Below are positions 14,677-21,553 of a stretch of 22,868 nt of DNA, in pieces. Where the stretch lies: positions 1 through 22,868 of the forward strand of contig CAIJNU010000038.1 of the NCBI GenBank assembly GCA_903822115.1, given 5' to 3'. Source of the DNA: an uncultured Candidatus Peregrinibacteria bacterium (lineage in GTDB: Bacteria > Patescibacteriota > Gracilibacteria > Peribacterales > Peribacteraceae). Each line of letters opens with the position of its first letter. The stretch's first letter is position 1. Both the position numbers and the translations under genes were made by a program. The notes below the pieces were generated by a model. That model worked only from the letters and a program-made list of their open reading frames with translations. It was not told the origin of the DNA and ran no database searches.

Positions 14677-16002
14677 TCAATGCGTCATCCCATCACCGTT
14701 CTCCGTCGTGAGCGTGCGAATGATGTCTTGCTCGGATTGCGACGCATGAGGCGCAGTCGAGCCTGACTTCTGCGGCGCGGAAGGAACGAACGCCTGCGGC
14801 CTCGCGGGAGGAAGTGACGTAACGTGCGGCTGCTCAAGCGCCTGACGCTGAAGTTTCATTCCTTCTTTCAATCGCGAGACGCACTCCAGCACCTGTAATT
14901 GGAAATTGCCGTAACCGTTCACCCGGAATCCGGCAGCGCGAGCGTGTCCGCCACCGCCGTACGTCTGAGCTGCAAGTCTGGATGCGTCGATGGATGCCGA
15001 TGAACGGAGACTCGCTTTAAGTCCGCCCTCCTCCACCTCCGTGAAGAGGACGTGTATATCGGCGTTGGGAACTGTCGAAATGAGTTCATCGAGAATGCCG
15101 TGCGTCTCACGCGAGGCCGCCCCCATCTCCTGCAAATCCTCCTTCCCGACCGCCGACCACACGATGCCGGCCGCCTCGTCCATCTGAATCCGATTGAGCG
15201 CCCTACCCCAAATCTTCAGCGTCGAGAGCGGTTTCGTCTTGTACACGAACTGCACGATCTCCTGCTGTCTGGCCCCGCGTTCGACGAGCTCCGCGGCGAT
15301 CTCGAGCGAGCGAGGAGTGGTATTGGGATTCTGGAAGCTGCGCGTGTCCGTGATGATCCCGGTGAGAAGCAATGTGGCGATGTCCGGCGTGAACCGCTCG
15401 CGCCACTCGGGCACTTGCGAGAACCACGAGTAGAGCACCTCCGTCGCACTCGAGGCGGTGGGATCGATGAGCTGCAACTGTCCGAAACGCAGATTGCTGA
15501 TGTGATGGTCGATATTGAGGATGGGCACTTCGCTGAAGAGGTCGACGTGATCGGTATAGAGCGAACCGAGCAGCGCGAGATCCGCCGTGTCCACGACAAC
15601 GATGAGATCGAAAACTTTATCGCCGTCACCGAATGAAATGTCACTCGCCTTCACCTTCCCGCGCTTGGGAACGACAATGATGTTCACGCGGCGATCCTCC
15701 ACGGTGTAGCGCAGCTTGTCGATTTCGACTCCATCCGAAACATTCACCGTGATGACGAAGTTCTGACTCTCGGCAATCCCCTGCTCCAACTTCTCGAAGC
15801 CGGGAAGGAACCGCAATGACTCGGGCGGCGTTTCGGGACATACGACCGTCACGTCCTTCCCCATCGCTGTGAATATCTCGAAGCAGGCCAATGCGCTCGA
15901 GAGGCCATCGGGATCGACGTTGGCATGCGGAACCACGAGGATGCGCTGATGCTCCTGGATGGATTGGTATGCGGCCGCGATATCGGAGGGAGAGAGACTC
16001 AT
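14677..16002 (-). CDS. DHH-family phosphoesterase, NrnA-like
   Basis: A 441-aa cytosolic DHH/DHHA1 phosphoesterase, probably acting on short oligoribonucleotides and/or pAp or cyclic dinucleotide breakdown products, as NrnA does. Metal-site motifs are PHANVDPDG (25-33), VVVDTAD (135-141), DHH (165-167), ITDTRSF (217-223), and GGGGHARAAGF (349-359) in the DHHA1 domain. Compared with Bacillus-type NrnA (about 320 aa) it has an extra stretch at about residues 82-130 (EDRRVNIIVVPKRGKV), which I associate with CPR versions. It also has a low-complexity C-terminal tail (about 385-441). It lies 70 nt upstream of infB on the same strand and may be co-transcribed with it. It has its own promoter. Confidence 0.9.
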   Translation of the reverse strand: MSLSPSDIAAAYQSIQEHQRILVVPHANVDPDGLSSALACFEIFTAMGKDVTVVCPETPPESLRFLPGFEKLEQGIAESQNFVITVNVSDGVEIDKLRYTVEDRRVNIIVVPKRGKVKASDISFGDGDKVFDLIVVVDTADLALLGSLYTDHVDLFSEVPILNIDHHISNLRFGQLQLIDPTASSATEVLYSWFSQVPEWRERFTPDIATLLLTGIITDTRSFQNPNTTPRSLEIAAELVERGARQQEIVQFVYKTKPLSTLKIWGRALNRIQMDEAAGIVWSAVGKEDLQEMGAASRETHGILDELISTVPNADIHVLFTEVEEGGLKASLRSSASIDASRLAAQTYGGGGHARAAGFRVNGYGNFQLQVLECVSRLKEGMKLQRQALEQPHVTSLPPARPQAFVPSAPQKSGSTAPHASQSEQDIIRTLTTENGDGMTH

Positions 16003-16019
16003 AGGAACCTTGACCTATC

Positions 16020-16048
16020 ATAGTACCATATTATTGACATTTTATCAA
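16020..16048 (-). promoter_or_regulatory. Promoter of the DHH phosphoesterase gene
   Basis: On the minus strand TTGATA (16043-16048), 17-nt spacer, TACTAT (16020-16025), then 17 nt to the ATG. An AAGG lies within the leader near the start and could be a weak Shine-Dalgarno site. Confidence 0.5.
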
Positions 16049-16080
16049 TACATGATATTTCAATAGATTCAGATAACGAA

Positions 16081-16146
16081 GGGGATATGGAAGCACAGCG
16101 GGCTCCCGCCGTCCACTGCTTGCATCCCCCGATGTGCGGGATCCCC
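16081..16146. repeat. Nested palindromic region downstream of the deacetylase gene
   Basis: The outer arms GGGGAT (16081-16086) and ATCCCC (16141-16146) enclose an inner GCGGG-CT-CCCGC hairpin (16098-16109) and a further GCGGG at 16136-16140. The right arm touches the deacetylase stop codon. It could be a transcription terminator or an intergenic palindromic repeat. No T-tract was seen. Confidence 0.35.
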
Positions 16147-17154
16147 TCACTTTCCCAAAAATGCCTGAAGTGTCTTCTTTCCGATGATATCCATCTCGCG
16201 CAAACGCCGGAGAGTGAAAATGAGAGAAGGTGCCTGCAACGATCCCGGATTCGTCGAAACTGCCGCCGTGAATCCTGACTTTCGTACGATGGAAAGCGTA
16301 TCGGCAGTGTAGCGTCCGGAAGGATAGGCGAATGAAGTCACTGCGACGCCAAACCTGCTCTCCAAATCATCCTTGCTCCCGAGAATCTGCCGTGTCTGCC
16401 CGTTGATGGAGAGCGTACGGAGATCAAGATGATCGAGCGTGTGCGCACCGATTTCCACGAGTCCGCTCGCGACTATTTCCCGGATTTGCGCTTCGGTGAG
16501 GTAATCCCCCTTTCCGATGAAGTCATTGATCAGAAAGAGCGTCGCATGGGCTTGGTATTTCTTCAGAAGCGGGAACGCCTCGGTGTAGAAATCCTCATAC
16601 CCGTCGTCGAACGTTAGCACTACGGGCCTCGAAACCTGGAGCGATCCCGAGAGAATCGCGGGTACATCACGAACAAAGAGCGTGTGAAATCCGTTCTTCT
16701 GTAACGTCGCCAATTGCTCTTCAAATATCGTCGGGGTCACGGCCAGACGCACGCGCAAGGTATCCTTGGGATTCCGTACGACTTCGAGGTAGTGATACAT
16801 GAAGATGGGAATCCGTAGGGAGCCCGGCTCCGCAACTTGAGAAGAGGAAGAGGAAGACGTCTCAAAGGAATAATTGATGAGGATGCCGCCCGTAGCGGCA
16901 TTCGGAAACGCACCGCTTGCGGTGGACATCAGAGGGGCGAGGCCGGACTCGGTGAGAATCGCCGCAGAAGATGTGAGTATGGAAGAGGAGGACGAGGACG
17001 ACAGCAAGGAACCTGACGCGGCATTCCACTCCAAAAGCCCCTTGCGAGCTTGCGCTCCCCCGCGAAGAATCAGCAACCCCACACAGAGAACAACCGCGAG
17101 AAGGAGCGCTCCGAGGAGCGCGCCGCGCGACGAGGACGAATGTCCGGATTCCAT
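16147..17154 (-). CDS. Exported polysaccharide deacetylase (NodB domain, CE4)
   Basis: A 335-aa protein anchored by an N-terminal transmembrane helix (about 12-30). A Ser/Ala-rich extracellular linker (about 44-110, with serine runs at 52-58 and 100-105) leads to a catalytic domain that starts with PIFMYHYLE (116-124). The NodB motifs are TFDDGY (181-186, with the catalytic and metal Asp pair), HTLDH (238-242) and YPSGRY (277-282). CE4 enzymes remove acetyl groups from N-acetylated glycans such as peptidoglycan or exopolysaccharide; the actual substrate is unknown. It is upstream of the DHH gene on the same strand but separated by a palindromic region and a promoter. No clear promoter of its own was seen; a TATGCG lies 3 nt before the ATG. 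Confidence 0.9.
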   Translation of the reverse strand: MESGHSSSSRGALLGALLLAVVLCVGLLILRGGAQARKGLLEWNAASGSLLSSSSSSSILTSSAAILTESGLAPLMSTASGAFPNAATGGILINYSFETSSSSSSQVAEPGSLRIPIFMYHYLEVVRNPKDTLRVRLAVTPTIFEEQLATLQKNGFHTLFVRDVPAILSGSLQVSRPVVLTFDDGYEDFYTEAFPLLKKYQAHATLFLINDFIGKGDYLTEAQIREIVASGLVEIGAHTLDHLDLRTLSINGQTRQILGSKDDLESRFGVAVTSFAYPSGRYTADTLSIVRKSGFTAAVSTNPGSLQAPSLIFTLRRLREMDIIGKKTLQAFLGK

Positions 17155-17265
17155 TTGCGCATACTCAATCAGGTCGCATCGAGAATCGCAAGCAAGGACC
17201 GATCAAAATGTGCGGACAGAGAAGCCCTCGATACGCGGCGTGCAAGTGTGTAGAATCCCTCCACT

Positions 17266-17327
17266 CGGGACGTAGCTTCCGCCTTCGCTCCCACCGGAGC
17301 TTCGGCGGACAAGCAGTTGGCTCGAGC
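17266..17327 (+). pseudogene. Partial tRNA-like 5' copy interrupted by a palindromic element
   Basis: CGGGACGTAGCT (17266-17277) equals the first 12 nt of the intact tRNA-Pro at 17360, and one more base upstream also matches. After a 36-nt palindromic insert, CAGTTGGCTCGAGC (17314-17327) matches the next 14 tRNA nucleotides at 13 of 14. The breakpoints are exactly contiguous in the intact gene, so this looks like a tRNA 5' fragment split in its D-arm. No anticodon arm or T-arm follows. Confidence 0.5.
17278..17313. repeat. 36-nt palindromic intergenic element
   Basis: TCCGCC (17278-17283) pairs with GGCGGA (17304-17309), and GCTC (17287-17290) pairs with GAGC (17297-17300). The two stems are separated by a symmetric TTC/TTC mismatch, and a CAAG tail follows. 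It resembles the short hairpin repeats with GGCGGACAAG-like ends that I recall from CPR intergenic regions. No second copy was found in this window. Confidence 0.55.
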
Positions 17328-17359
17328 ACATTGTTCCTTGGTGGAATCATCTCTCATTT

Positions 17360-17436
17360 CGGGACGTAGCTCAGTTGGCTAGAGCGCTTGCATGGGGTGC
17401 AAGAGGTCGCAGGTTCAAGTCCTGTCGTCCCGACCA
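17360..17436 (+). tRNA. tRNA-Pro (anticodon GGG)
   Basis: A full cloverleaf can be drawn. The 7-bp acceptor stem is CGGGACG/CGTCCCG, and the D-arm has GCTC/GAGC. The anticodon stem CTTGC/GCAAG encloses the loop ATGGGGT, with T33, anticodon GGG and G37. The T-arm GCAGG/CCTGT encloses TTCAAGT. The discriminator is A and CCA is encoded (17434-17436). GGG reads the proline codon CCC, and G37 fits tRNA-Pro. No convincing promoter was found just upstream. Confidence 0.95.
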
Positions 17437-17516
17437 AGGTGAATTCGAGCCGAGCGCGAAGCGCGAGGCCGAAGATCCTTGGCCCCGCATACGAGCAAAG
17501 CAAGTTGTGCGGGGCC
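17434..17516. repeat. Two adjoining hairpins directly after tRNA-Pro
   Basis: CCAAGG (17434-17439, starting in the tRNA CCA end) pairs with CCTTGG (17477-17482) around an imperfect stem with TTCG and GCC partners and a GCGCGAAGCGCG core. The second hairpin is GGCCCCGCA (17481-17489) with TGCGGGGCC (17508-17516), a 9-bp perfect stem with an 18-nt loop. Together they fill the gap to the next gene. They could act as tRNA terminator or processing structures, or be inserted palindromic repeats. Confidence 0.5.
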
Positions 17517-17539
17517 ATTCACCACTCCGTCAGTTGACA

Positions 17540-17815
17540 ATGAATGCTATGGACTCCCATCCTCTCGAGCATCACATCGAATCCATCCTCGAACGCAACG
17601 CACGCGTGGAGCGAGAGAAAGCATGGGAACAGAGCTTCACGCGGCGCGCCGTCATCCTCCTCATGACGTATCTGATCGTGACGCTTTTCCTCTGGTCTAT
17701 CTCTATCCCCTTCTTCTATCTCCAAGCGCTCGTTCCAACACTCGGGTATTTCCTCTCCACGCTGTCGTTGCCGTGGATTAAAGAATGCTGGATGAAACGG
17801 CACTCAGGACAGTGA
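17540..17815 (+). CDS. Small CPR-type membrane protein of unknown function
   Basis: A 91-aa protein: a charged N-terminal helix (ESILERNARVEREKAWEQSF), TRR, and two hydrophobic segments (about 37-57 and 60-77), ending in LPWIKECWMKR. The pattern 'RN.RVE..KAWE.S.TRR ... TY ... ALVPT.GY.LSTLSLP..K..W' is one I recall from many CPR genomes as a conserved small membrane protein with no known function. The ATG at 17540 is chosen (a second at 17549 is possible); longer in-frame starts run back through tRNA-Pro and are rejected. It follows the post-tRNA hairpins by 23 nt and converges with the unknown gene at 17839. Confidence 0.75.
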   Translation: MNAMDSHPLEHHIESILERNARVEREKAWEQSFTRRAVILLMTYLIVTLFLWSISIPFFYLQALVPTLGYFLSTLSLPWIKECWMKRHSGQ

Positions 17816-17838
17816 GGATTATCCCAATGCGACGTTCA

Positions 17839-18306
17839 TCAACTGGCGTTCTGTGCAAACTTTTTCTTCTTCCACCTATTCACCCTGTCACCAAAATCGG
17901 ATCCTATTCCCTCGCCATCTCTAATATTTTTCAAAGCAATACCAATGATAGACCGAGCTGAAATTTCTCGATCTGTTGGACTCCAAGCACTGTAACTTGC
18001 ACTGAATCCCTTGCGCCCAAGTTCCGTAACGATCAGCGCACGATCGATGGGATATGAACTTTCCGGATCGACCATTGGAGAAAGATCGACCAAGCAATCG
18101 AGGACCGCTCCGAAATCCAATGGATCAAGGGCAGATAACCTCTGCATCATTTCCTCCACTGACTGTCTCGGATCCACATTCACCCCTATTCTTTTTCTAA
18201 TTCCGTCGGCTGATTGTTGAATCCATGCGGAATGATCTATCGAACCACGCCCAAAAATGCTATTGGAAGGGTCTGATGCCTCATGTTGTGGCGGGAAGAG
18301 ATGCAT
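17839..18306 (-). CDS. Unknown protein, downstream member of a tandem paralogue pair
   Basis: A 155-aa soluble protein that I do not recognise. Its C-terminal 105 residues align with those of the neighbouring gene at 18320: EEMMQRLSALD, then AVLDCLVDLSP, YPIDRALIVTELGRKGF, ARSIIGIAL and a WKKKKF end. No signal peptide, transmembrane helix or enzyme motif is visible. The ATG at 18306 avoids overlap with the upstream gene. An ATG at 18342 would overlap it by 23 nt and is a possible alternative. A TAATAT lies 10 nt before 18306. The region is visibly more AT-rich than its neighbours. Confidence 0.65.
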   Translation of the reverse strand: MHLFPPQHEASDPSNSIFGRGSIDHSAWIQQSADGIRKRIGVNVDPRQSVEEMMQRLSALDPLDFGAVLDCLVDLSPMVDPESSYPIDRALIVTELGRKGFSASYSAWSPTDREISARSIIGIALKNIRDGEGIGSDFGDRVNRWKKKKFAQNAS

Positions 18307-18319
18307 AGAGTGCGGAATA

Positions 18320-18814
18320 TTATTTTTTCGATAAACGAACATTTTTCTCTGAACCGAATCTATCTTTCCAGCCCTGTACAGAAGTGAGGAAATTTGACTC
18401 TTTCTTTCCGTTTGTCTGAAGTAACCCGAGCATTCTACCAACGATGGCTCTACCTGCGACATCAGAATCATTTTCATTTTCTCGACCCGCATGCTCATCA
18501 GGATGAAACCCGTTCGACGTGAAGAGCGAAACAATCAAACCATGATTAATGGAATATTCCTTTCTCATGCAAGGCCAGAGGTTGCTCAACCAATCGAGCA
18601 CAGCTTCCATATTTTTGAAATCTAAATGTAGCAATGCTCCCATGAGCTCTTCAGCCTCTTGCTTTCGCTTTCTTATCTGCTCTGGCGTCTCGAGATTCTT
18701 CTGCGCCGCTCTCCGAGCACTCTCACGAATTGTATTAATCTCCTGATGCGACTGGTCTCTCTCAACTTTTCTAGACCCCCATGCTTCCCGCCTTGTTGGC
18801 TGTTTGTGTGACAA
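18320..18814 (-). CDS. Unknown protein, upstream member of a tandem paralogue pair
   Basis: A 164-aa, strongly charged soluble protein that I do not recognise. A basic, coiled-coil-like N-terminal half (about 1-60) is followed by a domain shared with the gene at 17839: EELMGALLHLD, AVLDWLSNLWP, YSINHGLIVSLFTSNGF, GRAIVGRML and GWKDRFG. The start is TTG at 18814; no in-frame ATG precedes the conserved part. A TATAAT promoter box ends about 25 nt upstream, which supports a start here. No transmembrane helix. It lies between enolase (same strand, upstream) and its paralogue. It could be recently acquired or fast evolving. Confidence 0.65.
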   Translation of the reverse strand: MSHKQPTRREAWGSRKVERDQSHQEINTIRESARRAAQKNLETPEQIRKRKQEAEELMGALLHLDFKNMEAVLDWLSNLWPCMRKEYSINHGLIVSLFTSNGFHPDEHAGRENENDSDVAGRAIVGRMLGLLQTNGKKESNFLTSVQGWKDRFGSEKNVRLSKK

Positions 18815-18839
18815 GAGTTGTTGAGGAAAGTGTAATCAT

Positions 18840-18867
18840 ATTATACATTAATTTTTAAAATTTGCAA
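18840..18867 (-). promoter_or_regulatory. Strong promoter of the tandem paralogue pair
   Basis: On the minus strand TTGCAA (18862-18867), 16-nt spacer, and a perfect TATAAT (18840-18845), in an AT-rich stretch just downstream of the enolase stop. The leader to the TTG start is about 20 nt, with no Shine-Dalgarno motif. Confidence 0.7.
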
Positions 18868-18892
18868 TATTTTCATATACTGCCAAACAAAC

Positions 18893-20158
18893 TCAAAATG
18901 GCGACACATACGCCGCCCTCTCCCCCAATTCCTCCTCGATCCTCAGCAGTTCGTTGTATTTGCACAACCGATCCATGCGCGAGAGCGATCCCGTTTTGAT
19001 CTGCCCCGTCTGCAGACCCACCGCAAGGTGGGAAATGAACGCATCCTCAGTCTCGCCACTGCGGTGGCTGACGACGGCGTTCCACCCCTGCTTCTGCGTG
19101 AGCGCGATGGCATCCACGGTCTCACTGACTGTCCCGATCTGGTTGAGCTTGATGAGCACCGCGTTCACCGCCTTCTTCTCAATTGCGGTCTCGATCCGCG
19201 AGACGTTCGTGACGAGCAGATCGTCGCCCACGAGTTGCGTCTGGGGAAGAGCGGCACGCATCTGCACGAATCCCTCCCAATCATCCTCGCTGTGACTGTC
19301 CTCGATGGAAACAATCGGATAGCGATCGACTAGCGTCTCGTAGAACGCCGTCAGTTCCGCTGAAGAAAAACTCTTGCCGTCCACCGTGTACTTTCCGCCC
19401 GCAAAGAATTCCGACGCAGCGCAGTCGATGCCAAGCTTCACCTTCCCCTCGTACCCCGCCTCTGCGATAGCCTTCACGAGAAAACCGAACGCCTCGGCAC
19501 TGTCCTTCACGTGAGGGGCGAATCCCCCCTCGTCGCCAACGGCCGTGGAGTACCCGGCGGCGGGGAGGAGCTTCTTCAACTTCATGAAGATCTCGTCACC
19601 TGCGCGAAGTGCGTCCGAGAATCGATCAAAACCCGCGGGAATAATCATGCATTCCTGGAAACTGAGTCCGCTGTCCGCGTGCTTGCCACCGTTGATGACG
19701 TTCATCTGCGGCACGGGAAGCTTCACCTGCTTCGAAAGCTTCACGCCGTATTGATCGGCGAGGGAGAGCCAGAGAGGCTTCTTCTCGGATACGGCGCGTG
19801 CGCGGCAGACGGCCATCGAAACGCCGAGGATCGCATTGGCTCCGAGCTTCGTCTTCGAAGGTGTGCCGTCGAGTTCGATCATTTTGCGATCAATTGCCCG
19901 CTGATCCCCTGCCTCCATCCCCTTCAGTGCCTCGAAGATTTCACTCACATTCGCCACCGCTTTGAGGACGGATTTGCCGCCGTAAACCTTCGCATCGCCG
20001 TCTCGCAGCTCCAGCGCCTCATGGCTGCCCGTCGATGCGCCCGAGGGCACGGCGGCGCGTCCAAACGATCCATCGGAAAGCGTGCAATCAACCTCAACCG
20101 TGGGCGTTCCGCGGGAATCGAGGATCTGTCGGGCGTGGAGTGTCTTGATGGTTGGCAT
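18893..20158 (-). CDS. eno: Enolase
   Basis: Converts 2-phosphoglycerate to phosphoenolpyruvate in cytosolic glycolysis. 421 aa, normal length. Active-site residues are kept: the GASTG loop (40-44), His160 in NGGKHAD, Glu169 in SFQE, Glu210 in DEGGF, metal ligands Asp245, Glu286 and Asp312, Lys337 in KLNQIGT, SHRSGETED (364-372) and Lys388 in QIKTG. Some flanking positions are unusual, such as NGGKHADSGLSFQE and SIEDSHSEDDW, but no catalytic residue is lost. The ATG at 20158 gives the standard N-terminus (IKTLHARQILDSRG). Phosphoenolpyruvate is also the pyruvyl donor for CsaB in this window. Confidence 0.97.
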   Translation of the reverse strand: MPTIKTLHARQILDSRGTPTVEVDCTLSDGSFGRAAVPSGASTGSHEALELRDGDAKVYGGKSVLKAVANVSEIFEALKGMEAGDQRAIDRKMIELDGTPSKTKLGANAILGVSMAVCRARAVSEKKPLWLSLADQYGVKLSKQVKLPVPQMNVINGGKHADSGLSFQECMIIPAGFDRFSDALRAGDEIFMKLKKLLPAAGYSTAVGDEGGFAPHVKDSAEAFGFLVKAIAEAGYEGKVKLGIDCAASEFFAGGKYTVDGKSFSSAELTAFYETLVDRYPIVSIEDSHSEDDWEGFVQMRAALPQTQLVGDDLLVTNVSRIETAIEKKAVNAVLIKLNQIGTVSETVDAIALTQKQGWNAVVSHRSGETEDAFISHLAVGLQTGQIKTGSLSRMDRLCKYNELLRIEEELGERAAYVSPF

Positions 20159-20178
20159 AGAAAAGAGAAAGCCATCCG

Positions 20179-20184
20179 ATCATA
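20179..20184 (-). promoter_or_regulatory. Possible -10 box of eno
   Basis: TATGAT on the minus strand, 20 nt before the eno ATG, in the 48-nt gap behind the LPSAG gene. No clear -35; read-through from upstream is also possible. The leader is pyrimidine-rich with no Shine-Dalgarno motif. Confidence 0.3.
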
Positions 20185-20206
20185 GCAGACTCGGAAAATC
20201 GACGAC

Positions 20207-21067
20207 TCAGACTTGCATCGCACGCTTCTTCGCCCGATGGTGCAGGACACCGCCGTAGAGACCGACGAGCGTGAGCACCAGGGCATCCGTCTCGGGTCCC
20301 GCGGACGGGAGACGCGACGGCTTGGAACTCGAGGAGGATGACGAGGAGAGAATGAGAGGCGCCGACGCTCGCGAGGAGGCGGAAGATGTGGAGGAGACAG
20401 CACTGCCCGTCTGGGTCAGCCCCATCTCAAACTGCCGAATCTTCTGTCGCCACTGTTCCTCTTCGGGGAAGGAAGAGAAGGCGAGATTCTTGCCGGAGGA
20501 GGATTCCAGACCGGGAGCGACACCCGTGATGTTCCACCACGATCCGTGCCACAGAACCGCTGCGATCTTCTCATCCGTCTTGTACACCTTCGTCGAGATC
20601 GCAAACGCGAGGTACGGCACGAAGAGGCAAACAAGAAGTACGAGACGAGGAACGCGCCGACGGATGACCCGCAGGCAGAACCAGACGAGCAGAACGAAGG
20701 AGACGAGGACGAAAGGCAACGAACACGCGTACGTCAGCGCCGCGAGGATGCGGCCGAGGAACGGGAAACGCAGCATGCTCGATGCCAGCAAGAGCCATAG
20801 GAGCGTGATGGCCGCCGGGAGGAAATGAAGTGCGCGGAATTCGTAATCGGCGCGGTTGTTCTTGAGGAGAGGATAGAGTGCCGCGGGGTAAATGAGCGTC
20901 GCGATGAAAAGGAGAAGCCAGGGGAGAATGCCCGGAGGGAGGTGCGGAAGCGTGGAGAGAACGATGCCCGTGGCAGCGAAGACGATACCGAGGACGAAGA
21001 CGAGAACCGTCTCCGTAAAATGCTTCAGAGGCATAGGAGGGGTATTCTTGTTCTTCGCCACACCCAT
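20207..21067 (-). CDS. Multi-pass membrane protein with LPSAG sorting-like C-terminus
   Basis: A 286-aa protein of unknown function. It has five or so hydrophobic segments (about 20-40, 47-66, 82-96, 105-131, 139-157), an external region (160-215), a Ser-rich linker (220-250, with an eight-serine run at 241-248) and a tail. The tail is built like a sortase signal: LPSAG at 253-257, a hydrophobic stretch (262-275) and a basic end (HHRAKKR). Classical sortase substrates carry LPxTG, but LPxAG is accepted by some sortases. The hydrophobic stretch is short, so the tail may simply be a last membrane helix. The ATG at 21067 is supported by a TATAAA box 11 nt upstream; an in-frame ATG at codon 12 is an alternative. 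Confidence 0.75.
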   Translation of the reverse strand: MGVAKNKNTPPMPLKHFTETVLVFVLGIVFAATGIVLSTLPHLPPGILPWLLLFIATLIYPAALYPLLKNNRADYEFRALHFLPAAITLLWLLLASSMLRFPFLGRILAALTYACSLPFVLVSFVLLVWFCLRVIRRRVPRLVLLVCLFVPYLAFAISTKVYKTDEKIAAVLWHGSWWNITGVAPGLESSSGKNLAFSSFPEEEQWRQKIRQFEMGLTQTGSAVSSTSSASSRASAPLILSSSSSSSSKPSRLPSAGPETDALVLTLVGLYGGVLHHRAKKRAMQV

Positions 21068-21078
21068 GTCAAATGAAC

Positions 21079-21084
21079 TTTATA
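21079..21084 (-). promoter_or_regulatory. -10 box of the LPSAG protein gene
   Basis: TATAAA on the minus strand ends 11 nt before the ATG at 21067, in the 40-nt gap after the 143-aa gene. The -35 region is weak (TCGTTT at 17 nt). Confidence 0.4.
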
Positions 21085-21107
21085 CTCTCAAAAGCATGGG
21101 GAAACGA

Positions 21108-21539
21108 TCAATGCGACCGCTTACGCGGCAAATAGCGGTCCCGGGGGTCGTGGGTGCGCTCCTTCGGCAGGATCTGGTAGTGCCGATTGCGAAACTGCCG
21201 CGCCTGGAAGAAGAGGTAGAGGGCGGCGCCGATGCTCCACAGGAGCCAGAAGAATCGCATGGCGAGGAACTGAATTCCCTCCACGCGGCAAACGATGAAA
21301 ATGAATCCGATGATGGCGAACCAGAACGCAGCCGAGCTCCAGGAGCGGCTGAGTTTCTTCGTCACGGGGTTCGATGTGCGCCTGCGCCAAATGCGGATGG
21401 CAAACGAGGAGACGAAGAGGACACCGCAAAGGATGATCAGTCCCGTCATCGTCCCATATGTGACTCCGCCGGGATTGACGGCGAAGAAGTAGCGCAGGGT
21501 GGGACGAATTGCTCTCAGAAATTGAAGATAAACTCGCAT
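21108..21539 (-). CDS. Conserved-type small membrane protein, unknown function
   Basis: A 143-aa protein with three hydrophobic segments (about 29-49, 68-84, 91-110) and a strongly basic, soluble C-terminus (RNRHYQILPKERTHDPRDRYLPRKRSH). It also has a CRVEGIQFLAMRFFWLLW block that I associate with uncharacterised CPR membrane proteins. No enzyme motif. It follows the 130-aa gene by 14 nt in a likely operon with the Lgt-like gene. No Shine-Dalgarno site precedes it; the leader there is C-rich. Confidence 0.75.
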   Translation of the reverse strand: MRVYLQFLRAIRPTLRYFFAVNPGGVTYGTMTGLIILCGVLFVSSFAIRIWRRRTSNPVTKKLSRSWSSAAFWFAIIGFIFIVCRVEGIQFLAMRFFWLLWSIGAALYLFFQARQFRNRHYQILPKERTHDPRDRYLPRKRSH

Positions 21540-21553
21540 GGGTGAGGAGGGAA

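Noticed and set aside
17165..17265. Remnant of a GIY-YIG nuclease start on the minus strand
   Set aside because: Only an SRVEGFYT-like octapeptide is reminiscent; the following residues show no GIY-YIG features and the frame ends after about 30 codons.
17375..17539. Longer N-terminus for the 91-aa membrane protein
   Set aside because: This extension would translate tRNA-Pro and the post-tRNA hairpins; the conserved protein pattern starts near 17540.
18307..18534. Longer N-terminus for the gene at 17839-18306
   Set aside because: It would overlap the tandem paralogue by more than 200 nt in another frame, and the extra residues have no counterpart in the paralogue.
19511..20185. 224-codon plus-strand frame opposite enolase
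   Set aside because: Shadow of the enolase gene; no protein-like pattern.
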